64,000 nucleotides of DNA from a virus: the IMG/VR virus record IMGVR_UViG_3300024324_000009, positions 107,041-171,040 of that record, one strand, 5' to 3'. Positions within the stretch are counted from its first letter, which is position 1; each line of letters opens with the position of its first letter. Shown here piece by piece: positions 59,518 to 64,000 of this stretch. The notes under the pieces were generated by a model. That model saw only the letters and a list, made by a program, of their open reading frames with translations, made no database searches and was not told the DNA's origin. The position numbers and the translations under genes were made by a program.

Positions 59518-60033
59518 TCATTTTTTTATATCTTTAAGTTCGTACATAAGTTTAAATGCTCTATCTGATTCTCTACTATTTAAAGTTCCCTCCTCAATAT
59601 ATTGTTTTAAATCTTTCTGAGTCCATGTCTCCATCGCGTCTTCTTCAAAATAATACTCCCAAGGTTTCCATCTGATTCTGTGTTTGTCAATATTTACATA
59701 CAGTTTTTCCTGATTTCCTACTGTATAACTATATTTAACCCAATACCATTCTTCTGCAAGCATAGCCTCTTCGATAACCTTAAAGTTATCTGGGTAGCCA
59801 TTAAATGCAAATATCTTAAATCTTCCTATTCCATATAGTTGTTCCAGAACACCGGGGTCTTCAAAATCTACAGGATGAAATATATTGTTATATGATTGTA
59901 TTACTACGTTGCTTTTCCATCCAACATACTCTGCGTTCAGTAAAAAACCTACAGTAAATGCTACGAATAAGAAAAAGAATTGATAAAATAAAGTTCTGAG
60001 TACACATATAAATAACTGAAAATGAAATGACAT
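59518..60033 (-). CDS. membrane-anchored hypothetical protein
   Basis: 171 aa. N-terminal helix (LFYQFFFLFVAFTVGFLL), then a soluble aromatic-rich domain (WYWVKYSYTVG, WKPWEYYFEED). No family. Confidence 0.5.
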   Translation of the reverse strand: MSFHFQLFICVLRTLFYQFFFLFVAFTVGFLLNAEYVGWKSNVVIQSYNNIFHPVDFEDPGVLEQLYGIGRFKIFAFNGYPDNFKVIEEAMLAEEWYWVKYSYTVGNQEKLYVNIDKHRIRWKPWEYYFEEDAMETWTQKDLKQYIEEGTLNSRESDRAFKLMYELKDIKK

Positions 60034-60206
60034 TATCCACCTTTAATGATTGATAGGATTTTTCTTGCCAGTGCCGCTTGTCCAACTATCCTACCGTCAT
60101 TATAGTCGTCACCATATCCTGCTGTGCTTTCATGGTCTCTTTGATCTCTGATTTTATTATTACAAGAATCTACTATTTTAGATATTTTCTTTTCAAAATG
60201 CTCCAT
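60033..60206 (-). CDS. small hypothetical protein, 57 aa
   Basis: From ATG 60206; overlaps the upstream gene by 14 bp. Contains a GYGDDYNDGRIVGQAAL segment common in small phage proteins of unknown function. Confidence 0.5.
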   Translation of the reverse strand: MEHFEKKISKIVDSCNNKIRDQRDHESTAGYGDDYNDGRIVGQAALARKILSIIKGG

Positions 60207-60432
60207 AGGGATTATATGCTTCCTTATAGTGTTTACGATATACTCTGACACATTCTCCCGCAGTATCAGGGATATTATTACCACCAAGATAATACATAGC
60301 TATATGCTGACGGATATCTAACTCTGTATCCGCTTTTAATTTGTTTTTCATTAGTTCACCATATTCCATAACAATGTAGCAGTATACATCTGTCATAAAA
60401 ACATCTACTAATTCTGATAGTTTGTTATTCAT
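60193..60432 (-). CDS. small hypothetical protein, 79 aa
   Basis: Helical with Cys and Tyr; no recognised family. Adjacent to the 60436 gene by 3 bp. Confidence 0.5.
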   Translation of the reverse strand: MNNKLSELVDVFMTDVYCYIVMEYGELMKNKLKADTELDIRQHIAMYYLGGNNIPDTAGECVRVYRKHYKEAYNPYGAF

Positions 60433-60435
60433 AAA

Positions 60436-60633
60436 TCACCACGGGAATTTTAATTGTAGGTCTTTGTCGCTAGCTATTGGAGAAGTTAAATTAGAAACAT
60501 CAATAATATAACTAAACACATGGTTGCATGAATCATTGATCCAATCTGTCGCCTCTTCTTTACTTGCAAATGGGCCATAGTTGACTGATTCAACATCATA
60601 GTCGATGTTGTCTTTGCAAGTAACTATAATCAT
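60436..60633 (-). CDS. small GPF-motif protein, 65 aa
   Basis: VNYGPFASKEEATDWINDSC is a strand-helix unit (GPFxSxxEAxxW) shared with the 61077 protein. A small SPOR-like module; function unknown. Confidence 0.55.
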   Translation of the reverse strand: MIIVTCKDNIDYDVESVNYGPFASKEEATDWINDSCNHVFSYIIDVSNLTSPIASDKDLQLKFPW

Positions 60634-60863
60634 GAGACTTTCTCCTTGGGAATTTCAGTTCCGTCTACGTTAAGGGTTGTTTTAGCACAGGCGTTGATCA
60701 TAAAATTAACTTCGTTAATTAAACTGCCTTCGTCTATAGCCTTGTATAGTTCTTCTGGATCAACTTGTGTAACTTCGTCATTTAAAAGTGATACAGAATG
60801 TACTGCAACGTAATTGTCATGTTGTACTACTCTGTATTCCCATCCCATCTTTCCTTCAAACAT
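60630..60863 (-). CDS. small hypothetical protein, 77 aa
   Basis: MGWEYRVVQHDNYVAVHSV beta start, acidic helix. First gene after the promoter at 60912-60939. Confidence 0.55.
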   Translation of the reverse strand: MFEGKMGWEYRVVQHDNYVAVHSVSLLNDEVTQVDPEELYKAIDEGSLINEVNFMINACAKTTLNVDGTEIPKEKVS

Positions 60864-60911
60864 ATATCAATCCTCTTTGTAGTAGGTTGGCTTTAGTAAT
60901 AGATACACTAT

Positions 60912-60939
60912 ATTATAACAGTATGACAGTAGTTGTCCA
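60912..60939 (-). promoter_or_regulatory. promoter TGGACA-16-TATAAT
   Basis: TGGACA (60939-60934), TATAAT (60917-60912), 16-bp spacer. Confidence 0.7.
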
Positions 60940-60946
60940 GTAAGTG

Positions 60947-61090
60947 TCATTGAGATTTTTTATTATTGTTTGGTTTGTCTTCGACCTTCTTTGTTTGGGT
61001 GGGACGTTTATAATTCCAAGGGCAATTTCTGCAAATATTCTCGCAGCAATAACCTCTAGCCAATAAAAACTCTCGACTAAGGGGCCTCAT
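60947..61090 (-). CDS. DUF5522-like Cys motif protein, 47 aa
   Basis: ATG at 61090. LLARGYCCENICRNCPW closely follows the RGYCCGNGCRHCPY motif of DUF5522, a small Cys-rich family of unknown function. Overlaps the preceding gene by 14 bp. Confidence 0.7.
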   Translation of the reverse strand: MRPLSREFLLARGYCCENICRNCPWNYKRPTQTKKVEDKPNNNKKSQ

Positions 61091-61277
61091 AGATCAAATG
61101 TCTTTCGGTAAAGTCACTGGTTTCCCTAACTTCCCAATATACATATCCACATTCTATATCTACCCATTCTTGAGCATCACTCTCAGTGTTAAACGGGCCT
61201 ATAAAGTGTATGTCTTTACCTGCTCGGTAATTATCTTTGTCTTTTATATCACAATTACCACAAACTACATGAAACAT
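61077..61277 (-). CDS. small GPF-motif protein, 66 aa
   Basis: ATG at 61277 with GAGAGG. Two Cys at the start (VVCGNCD) and FIGPFNTESDAQEWVD, related to the 60436 protein. Confidence 0.55.
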   Translation of the reverse strand: MFHVVCGNCDIKDKDNYRAGKDIHFIGPFNTESDAQEWVDIECGYVYWEVRETSDFTERHLIYEAP

Positions 61278-61278
61278 A

Positions 61279-61467
61279 TTAAAACCTCTCAAGACTTTCT
61301 TCGTCACTAAATATAGCAGCAATTAATTCCTCAATACATGCGTTTGCCTCTTCCTCTGTATCAAATTCCATATTCTTTTTAACTGTGAATTTACATAGCT
61401 TTTTGAGAGGTTTGTCACCCTTGGTGACGATGTACTTCCCATTCTCTAATTTTACTTGATATAACAT
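61279..61467 (-). CDS. small hypothetical protein, 62 aa
   Basis: Beta start (LYQVKLENGKYIV) and a helix FDTEEEANACIEEL that resembles the end of the GPF module. AGAGGA ribosome site. Confidence 0.5.
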   Translation of the reverse strand: MLYQVKLENGKYIVTKGDKPLKKLCKFTVKKNMEFDTEEEANACIEELIAAIFSDEESLERF

Positions 61468-61825
61468 TTCGTTCCTCTATAAAGTTCTCTATAATATTAG
61501 TAAAAAGTCCGGGTATCTCGTCACAATACTCCATCATTTTATCATCGCTGTCCTGAGTGTCAAGTGGCCCATACTCCGACAGTTTGTTTAGTGTCTCCCA
61601 AGCAGTATATTCAATACCGTTTTTCTCAAGGGTGACACAACCAATGCCACAAATTAATAACATATTCTTAATATATTCTTCGCCATCCTCTCGGAAGTGC
61701 TTCCAAATATCAAGAAACTTATTTTCCTCATTCTTAATAAAGCGATCAATATTAACATCGTCGCCTTGAATCATGTAGCACTTTATAACTTCTTTAACCA
61801 ATCTCTGATCCAAATTCATCTTCAT
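61415..61825 (-). CDS. hypothetical protein, 136 aa
   Basis: Strong GGAGGACGATTAT ribosome site. Helical, acidic; overlaps the next gene by 53 bp in another frame. No family. Confidence 0.5.
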   Translation of the reverse strand: MKMNLDQRLVKEVIKCYMIQGDDVNIDRFIKNEENKFLDIWKHFREDGEEYIKNMLLICGIGCVTLEKNGIEYTAWETLNKLSEYGPLDTQDSDDKMMEYCDEIPGLFTNIIENFIEERNVISSKIREWEVHRHQG

Positions 61826-61837
61826 ATAATCGTCCTC

Positions 61838-62248
61838 CTAATAAATACCAATTCCTGATGCCTTAATTTCAATGTCGCAATTATTCGTGAACACAATGCC
61901 TTTGCGTTTTGGTGCTGGCAGTGGTTCTTCAAATTTCTGAAAATCGCTGACTACCCAACCATGCTTATTTTTATCATCATTCCAACCATACAAAATATTT
62001 TCCTGTTCTACTAAATGTCTGTTATAGTCCCATTTCCAATCTGTCTCACTAAGGTATTCAAAACTGTGACTAAAAGTAATAGTACCAATAATCCTAGCCT
62101 TAAACTTACCATGCTTGCCGGGAGTTTCAATAACCGCTAACTCTTCACCAATATATTTCTCTGGTATACTGTATGTTCTAGTCTCTACACACTTATCACC
62201 ATCAAGTAGTTGATCTGCAAACGGTGCTTGAATATTAATACCGACCAT
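61838..62248 (-). CDS. ASCH-domain protein
   Basis: 136 aa from the ATG at 62248 (GGAGAAGACAAACT). GINIQAPFADQLLDGDKCVETRTY, then GEELAVIETPG and IIGTITFSHSF match the ASCH beta-barrel, an RNA-binding fold that in some members removes acyl groups from modified cytidine. Phage role unknown. Confidence 0.75.
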   Translation of the reverse strand: MVGINIQAPFADQLLDGDKCVETRTYSIPEKYIGEELAVIETPGKHGKFKARIIGTITFSHSFEYLSETDWKWDYNRHLVEQENILYGWNDDKNKHGWVVSDFQKFEEPLPAPKRKGIVFTNNCDIEIKASGIGIY

Positions 62249-62304
62249 AGTTTGTCTTCTCCGTAAGTAATAAAACCAGAGTATTACATACCCCGTGGTC
62301 AAAT

Positions 62305-62332
62305 TATAACGGTTAATTCTTCTTTGTCAAGG
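62305..62332 (-). promoter_or_regulatory. promoter TTGACA-16-TATAAT
   Basis: Perfect hexamers (62332-62327, 62310-62305), 16-bp spacer, inside the 3' end of the upstream gene. Confidence 0.85.
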
Positions 62333-62618
62333 GCATGTCTATAGGATCGACATATTTGCTATTTTTAGTGACCATATCAATAATTTCCTTAGTCTTGCTT
62401 TCCACCCTATCCTCAACAATAACGGCTAAATATTTCTTTAGTTTCTGATCTACAATCTTAGCATTTGTTGTAATTAAAGTGGCTATTGCGTTACAGCTAT
62501 CTTTATTATAAGGTTCTTGGCAATTATCTGCCACCATTTCTAATCGTTCACTTAAATGCTTGAACTCATCTAAATATTGATAGACTTGTTCCAATGCCTC
62601 TTTAGCGTCTGGTTTCAT
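62313..62618 (-). CDS. helical hypothetical protein, 101 aa
   Basis: Long helices (EALEQVYQYLDEFKHLSERL), no domain recognised. Overlap of the 62305 promoter with its end. Confidence 0.5.
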   Translation of the reverse strand: MKPDAKEALEQVYQYLDEFKHLSERLEMVADNCQEPYNKDSCNAIATLITTNAKIVDQKLKKYLAVIVEDRVESKTKEIIDMVTKNSKYVDPIDMPLTKKN

Positions 62619-62620
62619 AA

Positions 62621-62848
62621 TTATGTTTCCATTTCCATAGCGTATAATCGTTTCCAGCAATTATCACAGGTTGCTGTTAAAAGTAACTCACGTTCAGCAG
62701 AAGATAAATAGTCAAATATATCTTGAATGTACCTGCCTTTTCCGCTTTGCCACTCAATAAAATCATCAATATTAACAAGTACATTATGTATCTGACCACA
62801 CATTCTGCAATCTATATTTATGCTGTGTCCTCTAACTGCACTAACCAT
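62621..62848 (-). CDS. small zinc-finger protein, 75 aa
   Basis: ATG at 62848 with GGAGATGTAATA. CRMCGQIHNVLV and CDNCWKRLY supply four Cys for zinc; the WQSGKGRYIQDIFDYL core recurs in phage early proteins. Confidence 0.65.
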   Translation of the reverse strand: MVSAVRGHSINIDCRMCGQIHNVLVNIDDFIEWQSGKGRYIQDIFDYLSSAERELLLTATCDNCWKRLYAMEMET

Positions 62849-62933
62849 TATTACATCTCCATATAATGTATTCACATGTGCCAATAATCATAACCATAGG
62901 CAAAACTGTGCCAATCATAGTTTCTGCTACCAT
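62841..62933 (-). CDS. membrane peptide, 30 aa
   Basis: ATG at 62933 with AAGGGG; hydrophobic helix MIGTVLPMVMIIGT. Overlaps both neighbours by 7-8 bp. Confidence 0.45.
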   Translation of the reverse strand: MVAETMIGTVLPMVMIIGTCEYIIWRCNNG

Positions 62934-63016
62934 TTGATGTTCCCCTTATTCTGTATCATATTGCAAATAACTATTATTAAAATCACAGGCCATGCTGCTG
63001 CAAGTATCTCATCCAT
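62927..63016 (-). CDS. membrane peptide, 29 aa
   Basis: ATG at 63016 with GGGAGG; single helix ILAAAWPVILIIVICNM. Confidence 0.5.
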   Translation of the reverse strand: MDEILAAAWPVILIIVICNMIQNKGNIKW

Positions 63017-63017
63017 A

Positions 63018-63182
63018 TTAATATACCTCCCAATGTACGTCTACCTGATCGCCTTCTTCCTTTAAAAACTTTAATAACTTTTTAGCAGCATCCTGACGGA
63101 AACGATCATGATTCTCTTCCTTTTCTGCATCATAATCTACTTCCATTTCGATACCGCTGTCTAAATAAACTGCATATTTCAT
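63018..63182 (-). CDS. small charged protein, 54 aa
   Basis: ATG at 63182, TTTAGGAGGA upstream; KYAVYLDSGIEMEVDYD then basic helix. Promoter at 63234-63261. Confidence 0.55.
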   Translation of the reverse strand: MKYAVYLDSGIEMEVDYDAEKEENHDRFRQDAAKKLLKFLKEEGDQVDVHWEVY

Positions 63183-63298
63183 AAGTCGTTCCTCCTAAAT
63201 TGTAACCAAACAAACGCTGCTATCATTAGTAAAAGTATAACACTAAACGGCTGATTGTCAACCAAAAACTCATCCATAAAAGCCATTATTGTATACAT
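63179..63298 (-). CDS. membrane peptide, 39 aa
   Basis: ATG at 63298; helix FSVILLLMIAAFVWL and Arg-rich end. Stop overlaps the next start (ATGA). A promoter is embedded in its frame. Confidence 0.4.
   Translation of the reverse strand: MYTIMAFMDEFLVDNQPFSVILLLMIAAFVWLQFRRNDL
63234..63261 (-). promoter_or_regulatory. promoter TTGACA-16-TATACT
   Basis: TTGACA (63261-63256), TATACT (63239-63234), 16-bp spacer. Confidence 0.75.
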
Positions 63299-63445
63299 TT
63301 ATTCCTCATCTACGATTTTTTTCATCTTCTTTTCTGCACTGCTAAGTGTTTTTATAACAGTCACAGATAATTCGTAATCATTTTTATATGAAACAATAGC
63401 ATCCAAAATTCGCCATGCTTCTTGTGATGTAATATTTGTCTCCAT
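63299..63445 (-). CDS. small helical protein, 48 aa
   Basis: ATG at 63445; helical with a Lys-rich region. Directly adjacent to the next start (TAAATG). Confidence 0.5.
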   Translation of the reverse strand: METNITSQEAWRILDAIVSYKNDYELSVTVIKTLSSAEKKMKKIVDEE

Positions 63446-63616
63446 TTAATCAATCTCCTCATCAAATTTATTGTAAATTATTGCTGAAAGATCATCTACC
63501 ATAGTTTCCTTATCTTCACTTGTATAAGTAAACGGTGGTTGTAAATATCCCTCAAAGTATTGCTCAATAGCCTGTACAACTTCATCACACTGTTGTTTAT
63601 TCCATGTATTATTCAT
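63446..63616 (-). CDS. small acidic protein, 56 aa
   Basis: ATG at 63616 overlapping the upstream stop by 4 bp; ends DEEID. Helical/acidic, no family. Confidence 0.5.
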   Translation of the reverse strand: MNNTWNKQQCDEVVQAIEQYFEGYLQPPFTYTSEDKETMVDDLSAIIYNKFDEEID

Positions 63617-63987
63617 ACTACAATCCCTTCTAAAAGGTTCAAATGATCAACAACATCTTCCATTTCACACTCAAATTTATTGTCTGCTGGCTCCAAATCC
63701 CAGAACCAACTCATGACCATACCACCTTTGGGAAATACTGCCACCTGAAAATCAGTCAATAAAAATAGAGCCGCTGCTTGTAGTAATGTTGAAGCCTTGT
63801 CCAAGTCTATAGTTTCTCGCTGATTGTAGACTGCTCGTAATGCTAGTAGTTGTTCTTCTACGCTGACGTTAGCCCACTTCTCGCCTAGATACCACATGTT
63901 TAGCCACTCTTCTCTGTGTTCGCTATCAGAGTTCCAGTGTTCTAGGACTTCATCCATGACACCACTTTCATAGCCAAATTTTACCAT
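63613..63987 (-). CDS. hypothetical protein, 124 aa
   Basis: Soluble, Trp-rich (MWYLGEKWANVSVEEQLLALR), acidic end. No recognised family. It may continue an operon entering from beyond the right edge; bases 63988-64000 hold no feature. Confidence 0.5.
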   Translation of the reverse strand: MVKFGYESGVMDEVLEHWNSDSEHREEWLNMWYLGEKWANVSVEEQLLALRAVYNQRETIDLDKASTLLQAAALFLLTDFQVAVFPKGGMVMSWFWDLEPADNKFECEMEDVVDHLNLLEGIVV

Positions 63988-64000
63988 ACCAACGAATACT

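Noticed and set aside
1-64000. CRISPR array or standard tRNA genes
   Set aside because: I saw no spaced direct repeats and no full cloverleaf; the only tRNA-like signal is the truncated fold at 33748-33796.

Overview
The window looks like part of a large, AT-rich dsDNA bacteriophage genome (jumbo-phage style) that infects a planctomycete. Phage character: genes are packed with 1-60 bp overlaps, all but one lie on the minus strand (transcription runs right to left), and there are fibre and other likely structural proteins, an rIIA/rIIB-like pair, a phage-type sigma factor, an ATP-dependent DNA ligase, ThyX, a RuvB-like ATPase, HNH and PD-(D/E)XK nucleases and many tiny proteins. Planctomycete character: a DUF1559 prepilin-like protein, a twin-arginine DUF1501 protein, a cytochrome-containing PSCyt1/DUF1549/DUF1553 protein, a dicluster ferredoxin and a protein with the LExRxLLA-type N-terminal motif. 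No terminase, portal, recognisable major capsid protein or DNA polymerase lies here, so the genome must be much longer than 64 kb. Host assignment is inference from gene content.

Layout. 1-7 kb: glycosyltransferases, a beta-rich spike-like protein and a large papain-like protein that has lost its catalytic residues. 7-15.4 kb: small membrane proteins, an intact papain-like peptidase, fibre proteins and an abundant-looking virion candidate with its own promoter and terminator. 15.4-25 kb: ClpP-like protease, sigma factor, PAP2 phosphatase, conserved phage virion proteins, then GMP reductase, SET-domain, nucleoside-deoxyribosyltransferase-like and macro-domain genes. 26-31.4 kb: subtilisin-like and trypsin-like proteases, HNH nuclease, the only plus-strand gene (sulfotransferase-like), methyltransferase, actin-like ATPase and an exported thioredoxin. 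31.4-37.3 kb: RuvB with a probable RuvA-domain-III adaptor, and rIIB/rIIA. 37-42.7 kb: small genes, a kinase-fold protein, DUF1559, PspC and tiny membrane peptides. 42.7-48.2 kb: the planctomycete-type redox/sulfatase-like cassette in one operon with DNA ligase. 48-64 kb: HNH, truncated UDP-sugar dehydrogenase, UV endonuclease, ThyX, a second sulfotransferase-like protein, and many early-type small genes.

Regulation. About nineteen minus-strand promoters fit TTGACA-16 bp-TATAAT with an almost fixed 16-bp spacer. Sixteen lie right of 25 kb, and many are followed by a leader with an extended Shine-Dalgarno resembling ACTTTGGAGGA. They are scarce in the structural half, which fits late transcription by the phage sigma factor on a different motif. 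Two ~100-nt leader regions (7.8 kb and 28.3 kb) are closed by 11-12 bp stems, and a tRNA-like T-arm fold lies at 33.75 kb.

A theme across the window is surface glycan chemistry: at least six glycosyltransferase-like proteins, a UDP-sugar dehydrogenase, two methyltransferases and two sulfotransferase-like proteins, next to a sulfatase/phosphatase-superfamily (DUF1501) protein. Whether these decorate the virion or act on the host envelope cannot be settled from sequence.
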